A DNA stretch of 64,000 nucleotides from Pseudoalteromonas holothuriae (GTDB lineage Bacteria; Pseudomonadota; Gammaproteobacteria; Enterobacterales; Alteromonadaceae), in NCBI RefSeq assembly GCF_945859825.1, contig NZ_CAMAPC010000011.1, positions 103,718 through 167,717 on the forward strand, given 5' to 3'. Within the stretch, counting starts at the first letter, position 1, and the number at the start of each line of letters is the position of its first letter. The translations under genes and the position numbers were made by a program. Under the pieces are notes generated by a model. That model was not told the DNA's origin. It did no database searches and saw only the letters and a program-made list of their open reading frames with translations. Below, piece after piece: positions 1-9,295 of the stretch.

Positions 1-710
1 CCGTAACTTATGTCAGTTTCATTTAAGTTATAAATTTTTTCAGAAATATTATGTGATTCCAGCAACCAATCTGCAGGTTCACTGTCTAAGTACTCTTGTA
101 TAATAGCTTTATTTGACGTTTTTATGAAACTTGTAAACTCACTGTAAGAAAGTCGCTCATTTTCAATTAAGCGAGTATCCCATGTACTATGTAAATTAGT
201 TTTATCACCGAAGAATGTAACGCTAATTTTATTACCACCGTGGTCATCAGCGCGGCCAGCATGAAAAGGTTGGTGGCTGTCGCCAACAAGGTGAACTAAA
301 AAACGCAGCGCAAAGCGCTTTTCATCTACCGAGGTTTTTTCAGATTCTAGGGTATTAATACCATAATAAATGCCATCAAGAATGTTCTTCACTTGCTCTT
401 TTGAAGAAATATTGTGATGAACATGCTGATGCATGTTGTCAGCGTCTTTTATATTTATATAGTGCCATTTGGATGACTTCTTTTTCCAAAAAGTACTTTT
501 GTTAGAGCGCATTTCGTCCGCCCAAGTTGATACTTCAGCAAGTGAATCGCCTTCTAATAATGGCTTTAGTGCGTGGGCGGTAGTAGAAGTAAGGTGCTGC
601 GTTGCTAATTCGCCAACTATTCGGTGGCCGTTTTGGCCCCAAGCGAGTACTTGTGATGAGGTAACAATCGCCGTGGCGATCAGCAAGTTAGATATATTTT
701 TTGTTAACAT
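1..710 (-). CDS. S1/P1-type nuclease, 3' part missing at window edge
   Basis: Secreted zinc-dependent nuclease of the S1/P1 family, which degrades single-stranded DNA and RNA; expected in the periplasm or outside the cell. The first 23 residues form a signal peptide ending LA, so the mature protein would begin with WGQNGHRIVG. That N-terminal Trp followed by a conserved His is the hallmark of the family, since the Trp is a zinc ligand. Further His/Asp ligands are visible in FLVHLVGDSHQPFHAG and in HSTWDTRLIE. The reading frame is open to position 1, so the C-terminus lies outside the window. Family membership is secure; the substrate is inferred from the family. Confidence 0.9.
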   Translation of the reverse strand, partial: MLTKNISNLLIATAIVTSSQVLAWGQNGHRIVGELATQHLTSTTAHALKPLLEGDSLAEVSTWADEMRSNKSTFWKKKSSKWHYINIKDADNMHQHVHHNISSKEQVKNILDGIYYGINTLESEKTSVDEKRFALRFLVHLVGDSHQPFHAGRADDHGGNKISVTFFGDKTNLHSTWDTRLIENERLSYSEFTSFIKTSNKAIIQEYLDSEPADWLLESHNISEKIYNLNETDISY

Positions 711-930
711 GACTTTTTACTCTGCGTAAAATGCGATAGGCAATCGCTATTTCAATAAGGTCAATTGTCCGTGTTTTTCAACAAAACAAAAGGAGTCAAT
801 GGTATTCATAATTTCTTGTTAATAAATTATAATAAACAATAGCTTATATTGATTAAGTAAAATTACCCATTGTAATAAGTAAGGAAAATTGTTGTAATGG
901 AGAGGTCTATAGAATGAGAAGCGTTGAGTT

Positions 931-1830
931 TTGAATAATATCTATGTTTTGCATAAAAAAACGACATTCTTTGTAGTGTTTTTACTCTTGTTGATATTTA
1001 CCTGGGCATCGCCCAATGTACTGGTTAACAGTGAATTAAATAAGCTTTCACCTGTAAGTGCCTATTCGTATACATGTAAAATTAATCGCGAATCAAATTT
1101 AAGGGTCTTTAGAGTACATGTCCCGGTGCAGGGGCTAGCTAAAAAACTTTATGATACATTATGTGATAACAATGTATTGGCTAAGCAATATGACTCAGTG
1201 GAAATATACTGGGGTGGAAGCCTTGCTGGACAAATAGAGTTTTTAGCCAAAGGTATTGCTGATTTGATTCTAAGCAAAGATAACGTGATGGAAGCGATGA
1301 TGGCAGAGTCTACCCAGCATTACATGCCACTAATAGGCTATCCAAGTTACACCGCGTTTTTTATTTCATCCAGAGAGAAGCCAAAGATTGAGAAAGCATA
1401 TTTTCTCGATAAAACCATTGGCTTAGTCGATTACCCAACTAGTCGTTCAGGTCATATTTTGCCTAAACAAGTGTTTAAGCGCTTAGATATAGATTTATCA
1501 ACGCTGAACGTGGTTTATGCAAGCTCTCACAGTGCGCTTAGAGAGTTACTGTCTAAAGGTGACGTAGACATCATTGCCTCTTATTGGCAAGAGCGCGATC
1601 AGCAGCGATTTTCGCAAAACTATATTACTCCAATTGCAGACAATGTTACAGGGAGTAAGTGGTATCTCAAAATGGTTGATGAGAACACCGATTTAGCCTG
1701 TGCATTACAAAATACGATTAGCGATGTGGTAAATAAAATGCAATCTAATTACTTCAGTGGTTTAAATCACTACTGGCAATGTGAATCCGTGCCCTATGGC
1801 TTAATTGAAGGTAAAGCAAGTGAAGAATAA
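931..1830 (+). CDS. PhnD-like periplasmic binding protein (phosphate/phosphonate-type fold), probable sensor component
   Basis: A 299-aa exported protein with an N-terminal hydrophobic segment (about residues 12-30). The body looks like a periplasmic ligand-binding domain of the PhnD type (GLAKKLYDTLC, WGGSLAGQIEFLAKGIADLILS, then a second lobe with KTIGLVDYPTSRSGHILPK). No ABC permease or ATPase lies nearby. The next gene, a two-TM membrane protein, overlaps its 3' end by 11 nt, so the two probably act together in sensing rather than import. The start is a TTG: an in-frame TGA lies just upstream at 925-927 and no ATG is available near the N-terminus. Ligand unknown; the fold is judged by eye only. 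Confidence 0.6.
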   Translation: MNNIYVLHKKTTFFVVFLLLLIFTWASPNVLVNSELNKLSPVSAYSYTCKINRESNLRVFRVHVPVQGLAKKLYDTLCDNNVLAKQYDSVEIYWGGSLAGQIEFLAKGIADLILSKDNVMEAMMAESTQHYMPLIGYPSYTAFFISSREKPKIEKAYFLDKTIGLVDYPTSRSGHILPKQVFKRLDIDLSTLNVVYASSHSALRELLSKGDVDIIASYWQERDQQRFSQNYITPIADNVTGSKWYLKMVDENTDLACALQNTISDVVNKMQSNYFSGLNHYWQCESVPYGLIEGKASEE

Positions 1831-2746
1831 GCAGCGCCTATTGTTCAGCTTAATATTACTGGTTGTAATATTTTGCTTATTATTCAGCTTTTCACAAAGT
1901 TTGCTTATTAAGCGAGATGCAAAATTGGATTTGAGAACTTTGGCTACGAGAGTCGCATTAGACCTAGAGATGTTGCCAATTGCCGATCCTTTATTTAATT
2001 ATAGTGGCGATAAAAAAAGAACCGCTAAATATATATTAGAAATTAATGATAAGCTCCAACTGAATAAGTCTCGTATTACCGTGCTTGATATTGTTAGCGT
2101 AGGAAGTACAAACAAAGCACCCCGAGAAAATGCCTATTTATTAAAATCAGCACATAAGAATGTTGCACTGCTTTATGATATAAACACCCAACACAGCTGG
2201 ATAAGCTATATTGTACCTGTTACCTTCGCAATTATGGCGTGGGTACTGTTCATTAGGGCCTTTATTTTAAATCGCCAACACTCTACAGAACAGCCAATTA
2301 GCACTGAGCTAAATAAGCCTAAGCTAGTTGTTAACCTACACACTAAATGCATCCACCTAAGCAATAATCAGTCACAACAGACTCAGCTTGCGAATAAGCC
2401 GCTGTGTTTTTACATTGCACTGGTAGAGTTTTGTGATAAAAATGCAGATGTTGTATTAAACCCAAATAAAGAGGCGCCGGAGGCGTTACTAATAATTGCA
2501 AATAGGTATTTTGAGCGTTTAACAGTTTTAGGGCATACCGTTAGAAAGAAACCAAACTTTTCTAGCAGCCTAGAAAAAACACTCAGTGAAATACGTGCTG
2601 CATTAGATGAAGCCTTAGTCGACAATCCTGATTTAAAAGCTAAGTATTATCCTCCAAAAGCATATGGAGAAGGGTCTCGTTCTAAATTACACAGCTATGG
2701 GTTATCTGAAATTAGCTTTGATGATGTTCAAGTAATAGGAAAGTAG
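1820..2746 (+). CDS. Two-TM membrane protein coupled to the upstream binding protein; function unknown
   Basis: About 308 aa. A first TM segment at residues 6-28, a periplasmic stretch of roughly 100 residues, a second TM segment (SYIVPVTFAIMAWVLFIRAFIL) and a cytoplasmic C-terminal domain of about 160 residues. This layout resembles a membrane sensor, but no kinase, GGDEF, HAMP or methyl-accepting motif is visible. The cytoplasmic part begins with a strand-rich patch (KLVVNLHTKCIHLS) followed by helices, vaguely like a winged-helix domain, which I cannot confirm. GTG is preferred as start because GAAGG lies 8 nt upstream; a TTG 15 nt earlier is possible. Translationally coupled to the PhnD-like gene. 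Confidence 0.6.
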   Translation: MKNKQRLLFSLILLVVIFCLLFSFSQSLLIKRDAKLDLRTLATRVALDLEMLPIADPLFNYSGDKKRTAKYILEINDKLQLNKSRITVLDIVSVGSTNKAPRENAYLLKSAHKNVALLYDINTQHSWISYIVPVTFAIMAWVLFIRAFILNRQHSTEQPISTELNKPKLVVNLHTKCIHLSNNQSQQTQLANKPLCFYIALVEFCDKNADVVLNPNKEAPEALLIIANRYFERLTVLGHTVRKKPNFSSSLEKTLSEIRAALDEALVDNPDLKAKYYPPKAYGEGSRSKLHSYGLSEISFDDVQVIGK

Positions 2747-2748
2747 TT

Positions 2749-2771
2749 AGGGAGGCTATAAACGCCTCCCT
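2749..2771. terminator. Bidirectional hairpin terminator between convergent genes
   Basis: Arms agggaggc and gcctccct form a perfect 8-bp stem with loop tataaac. It sits exactly in the short gap between two convergent genes. There is no long T tract, so it may be a weak or Rho-assisted terminator. Confidence 0.6.
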
Positions 2772-2775
2772 TAAA

Positions 2776-4356
2776 TTAAAGTGAATTGACTTTAATAGGT
2801 GAGTATTTTTGTAAATAGGCTTTTAGTACGTCAGCGTCAGTCATGCTGGTTGGCTTAAAGCCCTCTAAAGATGATAGGTTAGGATAGCCATCGCCACCTG
2901 CTGCATTGTAGCTATTGATACTCATACGATAGCGGGCATTTAAGTTCAGTGGTTCATTATTTATCATAATATTACTTAATTCTCCATCGATTATGTCAAA
3001 TGAGAGTTTATGATATTGTAAATAAGCGCCTGAATCTGGGGGGAAGCGGGCGACAATATTTAAATAGTCATATAAGTCAGCGCCGCTCCATTGCATTACA
3101 GTAATACGATTTTTAAATGGGTGTACTTTTAACACGTCTTTATAACTCACTTCACCAGTATCAATGCTGTGGCGAATACCACCACCGCTTATGATGCCAA
3201 AATCTGCATCGACCGAGCTCATTTGCGCTTTGATAATTAAAGTCGCCAAGTTACTTTGTTTAAAACGTACTGTTGAACGTTTTCCATCTAGGTAACCATC
3301 AACATAGCCAATACTACCTTTGAGCTTTTTCTCTCCAAATGTTTGGTATGGTTTTAAAAAAGCTTTTAGTTCAGGGTCTGGCTGAATGTAATCGTTGATA
3401 TATTCACCATCGGCATTTTTTAAGTTGACAGGAATTAGCTCATAACTGAGCAGTGTTTTGACACCGTTTTCAATTTTAAACTCAGCTTTGCCAACATACT
3501 TTCCCCATTCATGTGCTTGCATTATCCACACACCGTTTTGTTGATCAGGTGCGCAGGCTTTGCCAGGCGCAAACTGGTTATCTGGCTTACCTTGAGCATC
3601 GATACAAACAGGCTCTTGAGAATGGCCACCAATTATCATATCAATGGTATTAGGCGCTATATTTCGTGCCAATGTTACGTCACCAGGGGCGTTTATACCA
3701 AAACTCGCGTCATGAAAGTGACCCATATGTGTAACAGCTATTACTACATCAACATGATGTTTAGCTTTGAGTGAATCAACAACTGAGCTAAGCGCAGCAG
3801 CTGGCTCGGCAAAAATAAGGTCGCCTAAGTACTGCGGGTTAGCTATTTTGGCGGTATCTGTGGTGGTTAAACCAACAATAGCTATTGATAACCCTTGCTT
3901 ATTAACAATTGTGTAAGGCTGATAAGCGTGGCTATTGTCTGCGGCATGTAAAATATTTGCAGAAAGTAGCGGGAAATTAGCCCATTTTTGCTGTTGCTCA
4001 AGTACGTTAAGGGGATTGTCAAACTCATGGTTACCGATTGCCATAGCATCATAGCCTAGCAAGCTCATTGCTTTGAAATCGGGTTCGGCTAACTGTAAAT
4101 CTGATTCTGGTATACCTGTGTTGATATCACCCCCAGACAATAGCAAAACGGCATGACCTTTGTGCTTTGCTTGAGTACGCAGTTTATCTAATAAGGTCTT
4201 ACGCGCAGCCATACCATATTCGCCTTGTTCGTTATGCCAAAAGCGACCATGGTTATCGTTGGTGTGTAAAACAGTCAGAAACTGTGGGCTACCTGAAGGT
4301 GAAAGCTGACAAGAAGATAGTAAGATGCAAGTAAACATCGTAAAAATAATGCGCAT
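2776..4356 (-). CDS. 5'-nucleotidase / UDP-sugar hydrolase lipoprotein (UshA/NutA-like)
   Basis: Cell-envelope metallophosphoesterase that hydrolyses nucleotides and UDP-sugars, for nucleoside and phosphate scavenging. The N-terminus (MRIIFTMFTCILLSSC) is a lipoprotein signal with Cys16 as the lipidation site, as in the NutA type of Vibrio. The calcineurin-like domain carries LHTNDNHGRF, GGDINTG, AIGNHEFDNP and THMGH, all metal-ligand motifs. The C-terminal half (from about residue 340) is the 5'-nucleotidase substrate domain with ISGGGIRHSID and NSYNAAGGDGYP. The 526-aa length is normal for the family. It stands alone, convergent with the sensor pair. Confidence 0.92.
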   Translation of the reverse strand: MRIIFTMFTCILLSSCQLSPSGSPQFLTVLHTNDNHGRFWHNEQGEYGMAARKTLLDKLRTQAKHKGHAVLLLSGGDINTGIPESDLQLAEPDFKAMSLLGYDAMAIGNHEFDNPLNVLEQQQKWANFPLLSANILHAADNSHAYQPYTIVNKQGLSIAIVGLTTTDTAKIANPQYLGDLIFAEPAAALSSVVDSLKAKHHVDVVIAVTHMGHFHDASFGINAPGDVTLARNIAPNTIDMIIGGHSQEPVCIDAQGKPDNQFAPGKACAPDQQNGVWIMQAHEWGKYVGKAEFKIENGVKTLLSYELIPVNLKNADGEYINDYIQPDPELKAFLKPYQTFGEKKLKGSIGYVDGYLDGKRSTVRFKQSNLATLIIKAQMSSVDADFGIISGGGIRHSIDTGEVSYKDVLKVHPFKNRITVMQWSGADLYDYLNIVARFPPDSGAYLQYHKLSFDIIDGELSNIMINNEPLNLNARYRMSINSYNAAGGDGYPNLSSLEGFKPTSMTDADVLKAYLQKYSPIKVNSL

Positions 4357-4428
4357 ATAACTCTTTATAAGGGTAAACTAACTATGCGCCTATTTTAAAC
4401 TAAAAACTCTAAAGAGAAACCTATAAAA

Positions 4429-4614
4429 TTATGAATTTTTAGTGTTTTTGAAAGTGGCTAATACGGCATCTTCACGGCGTAACAATTCTTGCCTTGCTAG
4501 CTGTGATTTATCGTGATTTATTTCAACCATCCAATTTAAAAAGCTAGCTGGTAATCTTGTATATGGCTCCCCTATATGAAGGCCAAAGTCACATATTGGC
4601 ATTTCATTGTTCAT
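4429..4614 (-). CDS. Small DUF3820-like protein
   Basis: A 61-aa protein whose core (DFGLHIGEPYTRLPASFLNWMVE) matches the pattern of DUF3820, the small domain also found at the C-terminus of exonuclease X-type proteins (typically GKYKG...LPxxYLxWM). The charged C-terminal helix (QLARQELLRRE) is also typical. Function unknown. It lies 72 nt upstream of the nucleotidase start on the same strand, so it might share its transcript, although the separate spacing suggests an independent gene. Confidence 0.55.
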   Translation of the reverse strand: MNNEMPICDFGLHIGEPYTRLPASFLNWMVEINHDKSQLARQELLRREDAVLATFKNTKNS

Positions 4615-4714
4615 TATTATTATCCTCTATGTTTGTATGCGCTACATGCTAACAAAATACACAGTTAATTAAAGAACAAAACGTTACGCATTTAAGGTTT
4701 TTAATACCAATTGG

Positions 4715-5140
4715 TTATATTAATGTTACCAGCAGCGATAGCCACTGTAGAAAAACAAGCCCGCAGCCAATTAAAAACAGTCTAAAGCGTGTTTTTATAT
4801 GATTATTTGTAATGTGTACAATGCTATGAGCTATGCGGGTAACTACAAACAACAAGCTACTGATAGCAAAAAACCAACCAGCATTATTTAAATGTAATGC
4901 TAATAGAGCCACTACAAAAAATAGTACTGGCACTTCAAATTGGTTCTCAAAGTTTCGACTGGCTAACAATACCGCCTCTGGTGCGTGGTTTAGTTGCATG
5001 GTTTTGAAGTCTTCTTTTTTGAGGTTACCCTCACGCGCCGCTTCAAAGCGTCTTCGACCCATAATAATCATTATCCAAAAAGTGAGAGTGGTTTGTACAA
5101 ACATCGAAATGATAACAATAAATACTGGTGAGATGAGCAT
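4715..5140 (-). CDS. MAPEG-family integral membrane protein
   Basis: 141 aa with four hydrophobic segments (residues about 3-27, 67-85, 89-108 and 120-140), as in the MAPEG superfamily (membrane-associated proteins in eicosanoid and glutathione metabolism). The conserved N(F)ENQFEVPVLFF stretch after the first loop is the family signature. Bacterial members are often glutathione-dependent transferases or peroxidases, but the substrate here is not known. It is divergent from the M16 protease gene, with about 110 nt between the starts. Confidence 0.85.
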   Translation of the reverse strand: MLISPVFIVIISMFVQTTLTFWIMIIMGRRRFEAAREGNLKKEDFKTMQLNHAPEAVLLASRNFENQFEVPVLFFVVALLALHLNNAGWFFAISSLLFVVTRIAHSIVHITNNHIKTRFRLFLIGCGLVFLQWLSLLVTLI

Positions 5141-5253
5141 AATGCATAGTCCTTGGTTTACAGAGTGTTACAATCAATTCTGTTTAGTGGTTGCAAATTG
5201 TAACCATAGTAAAGACTATGAGTATTATAAGGCAAATATAAAATGGAATGGTT

Positions 5254-8142
5254 ATGAAAAAGTTTCTAGCTGTTGGTGTATTTACTCTTTTGGTAAGTAC
5301 GGCATGCACTAATTTAAATGATAAAAGTAATGTTAGTGTAAAACAGACCGCGCTGATCAGTGACAAGCTGATTACTAGCCCAAATGATGACCGTGATTAT
5401 CTGACAATGACTTTAGATAACGGTATTGAAGTTATTTTGGTTTCAGACTCAAGTATTGAAAAATCTGCCGCTGCGCTCAGTGTGGGTGTAGGTATGTTAC
5501 AAGATCCAATGATGCAACAAGGTATGGCGCACTATTTGGAGCACATGTTATTTTTGGGTACTGAGCGTTTCCCCCAAACCAATGGTTACTCTGATTTTAT
5601 GAGTGAAAATGGTGGCGCGCATAATGCTTATACTTGGCTTGATATCACGAACTATATGTTTAAAGTTAATAATGATGCTTATGATGAGGCATTAGAGCGT
5701 TTTTCGGACTTCTTTAAGGCACCTAAGCTTTATCCTGAGTACATAGATAAAGAACGAAATGCGGTTAATGCCGAATGGTCTATGCGCAAAGAGTCAGACT
5801 ATTCAGGGCAGTATAAGCTAGCGCGAAACATGCTAGGAGAGCACCCAGCGAACCGATTTATCATTGGTAATACGCAAACGCTTAGTGACAAAAAAGACAG
5901 TAACCTACACAAAGAAACCGTCGATTTTTATAACCGCTACTACAGCGCTAACATAATGAAAGTAGCCATGATCTCAAATGAATCTTTGGCTGAAATGGCA
6001 AGTAAGGCAAATAAACATTTTTCAACAATAAAAAATAAAAACATTGCAAAGCCTGAAGTTAATACAAAAATAGACTTTACAAAATTAGCTAAAAAGCGTG
6101 TTCACTATAAATCTAATGAAGATGTAAAACAGTTAAAAATTGACTTTACGATAGAGAATAACCAAGACCAATTTGCAGTTAAACCAAATTACTTTATCAC
6201 CTATTTGATTAGTAATGAAATGCAGGGAAGTCCCGCTCAAGTATTAAAAAAGCAGGGTTTAATATCTCAACTTGCCGCTTATTCATCTGTTGATGTTTAT
6301 GGTAATTACGGCACTTTGCTAGTAGATATTGAACTGACCGATAAAGGGATGAAAAACCGCGAAACAGTGGTTGCGACAGTAATGCAATATATTAATTTGA
6401 TTAAACGTGAAGGAATAGATAGTAAATATTTTGATGAAATCAGAACTTCGCTTAATAATCAGTTTCTTTTCTTAGAAAAAGGTGATGAATTTAGATATGT
6501 GAGTAATTTAGCCGGTAGTATGCAAGACTACCCAATTAATCACGCAATTAATGCGCCTTACTATTATGCAAAATTTGATAAAGAGGCAATTGAACGTGTT
6601 CTAGAGCAACTGACTAGCGAACATTTGCGTGTCTGGTATATCAGTAAAGATGAACCAACAGACAGTGCTCTGCATTTTTATGATGGACAATATAAGATAA
6701 CTGATATTACCGAACAGGAAATAGAAAGCTGGAAAATACCCAGTCAATTTGCACTTGAACTTCCGAGTGTAAATAAATTACTACCAGAGCAATTTGCAAT
6801 AAAAACGACACCAGAGCAAGCGAGTAAGGGAGTTCAAAAAGTATTTGATGAGCCTGGCCTTACTATTTGGCATGCGCCAAGTGAGCGGTTTATGCACCAA
6901 CCAAAAGGCAACTTAGATATATACATTAACTCACCAGAGCCGATGACAAATATCAAAGCGGATGTTGCATTGTCTGTTTGGTCGGATTTGTTCGCTATTG
7001 CGCAAAGCAGACTTCAAACTGAAGCAAATGTAGCGGGTATGTCACTAAGACTATCTCAAAACATTGGTCTGGTTTTAAATGTGTCAGGGTTTACGGATAA
7101 ACAACCACAATTACTTTCTCAAGCAATGCAAAATTTGAAATTGTCAGTGACTCAAGAAGAGTTCGAGCAGGCATTAGACAGGTATCGTCGTGCAATCATA
7201 AACCAAGGGCAACAGCGCCCAATGAACCAAGTCTTTGGAAAATACAGCAGCCTAGTTAAATCTGGGAGTTATGATCCCAATCTGTTGCTCAAAACCGCAC
7301 AAAACTTGTCGTTGAATGAATTTAACATTATCCAAAACCAGTTATTAAAGCAAAATCAAGTTAGAGTGTTTGGTTTTGGCAATTATAGTCAAAGTGATTT
7401 AGAAGCCGTTGCAAAAGTTATTAAGCAAGCTCTACCTAATAGGTTGCGTGTTACCGAGTACACTAAAGTTAAGTATTGGCAGCCTAAAGAAGGCGAAACG
7501 TTTGTGTGGCAAGAAGATATTGATATGGCAGATGTGGCATTGATAGATGTTTTGGTCCACCCTAAACCTGGGTTCATACAAAAAGCTGCTGCAAGGGTAT
7601 TGGTAAGGCATTTACGCAATCATATTTTTGATACTTTACGTACACAAGAGCAGTTGGCATATATGGTAGGAGCTACGTCAGCGAGCATAGACGAATATTC
7701 TGCGTTAGCAATTTATATACAGACACCCGTTGAAGATGTTCAGAGTATGCAACAGCGTTTTGATAGCTATAAAAAGGAATATGGCAAAGTACTTGCGGCT
7801 CTTGATAATGAAATATTTTTACAGTTAAAAAATGCCAGCATAGTGTCATTGAAAGAAACCCCTAAAAACTTAAGTGACGAAATATCGCCACTGATAAATG
7901 ACTGGTACAAAGAAAACTTTGATTATGACTCTAAGGATAAACTTGTTGCAGCGCTTGAAGAAGTGACTATAGCGGATGTGAAAGCTTTTTATCAACAAAC
8001 TATGCTAAATGACAACGCATCTCGGCTGAATGTTCAAATGCGTGGACACAAGTTTAAAAATAAACCTTTTGCGCAGTTACCAAATCAAACTAAATTGTCA
8101 TCTATCGAAGATTTTTATCGACGTATTGCTTATCAACATTAA
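5254..8142 (+). CDS. M16 zinc metallopeptidase, pitrilysin/insulysin family, probable lipoprotein
   Basis: A 962-aa two-half protease of the protease III (pitrilysin) type that would cleave small proteins and peptides in the periplasm. The inverted zinc motif HYLEH lies at residues 93-97 (MAHYLEHMLFLGT), with the third ligand expected in ERNAVNAEW. The C-terminal inactive half carries the usual RTQEQLAYMV substrate-binding stretch. The N-terminus ends in STAC (Cys18), an acceptable though imperfect lipobox, so membrane anchoring is likely but not certain. The start at MKKFLAVG is chosen because GGA lies 6 nt upstream; an in-frame ATG two codons earlier has poorer spacing. Confidence 0.92.
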   Translation: MKKFLAVGVFTLLVSTACTNLNDKSNVSVKQTALISDKLITSPNDDRDYLTMTLDNGIEVILVSDSSIEKSAAALSVGVGMLQDPMMQQGMAHYLEHMLFLGTERFPQTNGYSDFMSENGGAHNAYTWLDITNYMFKVNNDAYDEALERFSDFFKAPKLYPEYIDKERNAVNAEWSMRKESDYSGQYKLARNMLGEHPANRFIIGNTQTLSDKKDSNLHKETVDFYNRYYSANIMKVAMISNESLAEMASKANKHFSTIKNKNIAKPEVNTKIDFTKLAKKRVHYKSNEDVKQLKIDFTIENNQDQFAVKPNYFITYLISNEMQGSPAQVLKKQGLISQLAAYSSVDVYGNYGTLLVDIELTDKGMKNRETVVATVMQYINLIKREGIDSKYFDEIRTSLNNQFLFLEKGDEFRYVSNLAGSMQDYPINHAINAPYYYAKFDKEAIERVLEQLTSEHLRVWYISKDEPTDSALHFYDGQYKITDITEQEIESWKIPSQFALELPSVNKLLPEQFAIKTTPEQASKGVQKVFDEPGLTIWHAPSERFMHQPKGNLDIYINSPEPMTNIKADVALSVWSDLFAIAQSRLQTEANVAGMSLRLSQNIGLVLNVSGFTDKQPQLLSQAMQNLKLSVTQEEFEQALDRYRRAIINQGQQRPMNQVFGKYSSLVKSGSYDPNLLLKTAQNLSLNEFNIIQNQLLKQNQVRVFGFGNYSQSDLEAVAKVIKQALPNRLRVTEYTKVKYWQPKEGETFVWQEDIDMADVALIDVLVHPKPGFIQKAAARVLVRHLRNHIFDTLRTQEQLAYMVGATSASIDEYSALAIYIQTPVEDVQSMQQRFDSYKKEYGKVLAALDNEIFLQLKNASIVSLKETPKNLSDEISPLINDWYKENFDYDSKDKLVAALEEVTIADVKAFYQQTMLNDNASRLNVQMRGHKFKNKPFAQLPNQTKLSSIEDFYRRIAYQH

Positions 8143-8148
8143 GCAACA

Positions 8149-8184
8149 AACCAGCATGCGCTTAGTGAGCACATGCTGGTTTTT
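8149..8184 (+). terminator. Rho-independent terminator after the M16 protease gene
   Basis: Perfect 10-bp stem, aaccagcatg paired with catgctggtt, with a 13-nt loop and a short T run. It starts 7 nt after the protease stop codon. It also decides the start of the next gene, because an upstream ATG of that frame lies inside the 3' arm of the stem. Confidence 0.85.
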
Positions 8185-8199
8185 AAAAAGGCCCAAAGC

Positions 8200-8706
8200 A
8201 TGAGTATATTACACACAAAAAGGCTTGTTGTTCGTAAAGCAACGATGGAAGATGTTGACTTTATTTTAGCCTTACTAAATCAGCGCAGTTTTATAGATAA
8301 CATTGCTGATAAACAAATTCACACTTTGAAAGATGCACAAAACTATATTCAGGGTGCATTTTTAGATGCCTATGAGTTAGGGGATAAGGCACCCTATATT
8401 GTTACTTTACAAGAAGGCACAGCCATAGGTGTTGCAGGGTTTTATCAAAGACCTATTTTCGATTTACCTGATCTTGGCTACGCATTTATCGACCAATACA
8501 CAGGCTACGGCTACGCAAAAGAAGCATGCATGGCGTTGCTTAAATTTGCGAAATATAATCTAAACATAGATGCTATTTTGGCGATTACTTCTGCTAAAAA
8601 CCAGCCGAGCATCAAACTATTACTTGGGCTTGGGTTGGAGTTTCAATCTAAAGTTGTGCTTGATAAGTCGATGGAAGAGTCTAATTTGTATCGGCTGGAC
8701 TTTTAG
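8200..8706 (+). CDS. GNAT-family N-acetyltransferase (RimJ/RimL-like)
   Basis: 168-aa acetyltransferase with the acetyl-CoA-binding fold. TKRLVVRKATMEDVDFI is the usual RimJ/RimL N-terminus, DLGYAFIDQYTGYGYAKEACMALLKFA covers the pyrophosphate-binding loop and helix, and TSAKNQPSIKLLLGLGLEF is the C-terminal motif. It would acetylate an amine, either a protein N-terminus or a small molecule; the target is unknown. An in-frame ATG 27 nt earlier is rejected because it lies inside the terminator of the preceding gene. The 3' end overlaps the convergent pqiC coding region by 26 nt. Confidence 0.85.
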   Translation: MSILHTKRLVVRKATMEDVDFILALLNQRSFIDNIADKQIHTLKDAQNYIQGAFLDAYELGDKAPYIVTLQEGTAIGVAGFYQRPIFDLPDLGYAFIDQYTGYGYAKEACMALLKFAKYNLNIDAILAITSAKNQPSIKLLLGLGLEFQSKVVLDKSMEESNLYRLDF

Positions 8707-9295
8707 TTAATAGGGTTAGTTCTGTGGCAATCTGGTTTGCCAAATTTAGCCAAGATGTTTGCAGTGCGTTAACAAGCGCTGAAAACCCATTACTACTAAG
8801 TGCTGTTGAGAGAGTAAACATATGATGAGTTAGTAACTTGTTTCCTTGACTTGTCTGCTCATAAATATACCATCGGCCACTTATCACTGCCCCTGCTTCA
8901 TCATGTCCTGCAAAGTCACTTACCTCTACGCTTAGTAACAAAGCGGAGCTATTTGAAGATGGTACTTTGGTACTTGTGACTTGCCAATGAGTTAACTTAT
9001 TTTGCAAAGCTTGCTGCAGGGTTTTTCCGAGCATATAGCTTGGGTTTTCAGCCCAAAAATGGTTCTGTGCAATGGATACTTTGTTTTTTCCCAAAAGCTG
9101 TACAATACCCTGCTGGTCGCTTACTCCAACAACCTTTATCTGATTTACCTTTAAAACCCGGCTGTTACTAGTGAATGAATCGTTTTGTATTTCATTGGGC
9201 TGAAACTCAAAACTGTAGTAATTCTTTTTACTTTTGTTAGGTGTACTACAAGCACATAGCAAAATAACGACTAAAGCAATCCCAATTAAACGCAT
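8681..9295 (-). CDS. pqiC: PqiC-like outer-membrane auxiliary lipoprotein
   Basis: 204-aa lipoprotein of the ABC-type transport auxiliary family (formerly DUF330, YmbA/PqiC). The signal MRLIGIALVVILLCAC is a clear lipobox. YYSFEF near the mature N-terminus, then LKVNQIKVVGVSDQQGIVQLL, matches the family start. In Escherichia coli, PqiC joins the PqiB tunnel to the outer membrane. It directly follows the MCE gene with no gap, completing a pqiABC operon. Convergent 26-nt overlap with the acetyltransferase. Confidence 0.85.
   Translation of the reverse strand: MRLIGIALVVILLCACSTPNKSKKNYYSFEFQPNEIQNDSFTSNSRVLKVNQIKVVGVSDQQGIVQLLGKNKVSIAQNHFWAENPSYMLGKTLQQALQNKLTHWQVTSTKVPSSNSSALLLSVEVSDFAGHDEAGAVISGRWYIYEQTSQGNKLLTHHMFTLSTALSSNGFSALVNALQTSWLNLANQIATELTLLTKSPADTN

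Noticed and set aside
4833..5312. 159-aa plus-strand ORF opposite the MAPEG gene
   Set aside because: It is antisense to a clear membrane-protein gene, with composition of an antisense reading and no SD.
8173..8199. Earlier ATG for the acetyltransferase
   Set aside because: It lies inside the 3' arm of the terminator of the preceding gene and has no SD; the later ATG gives the usual N-terminus.
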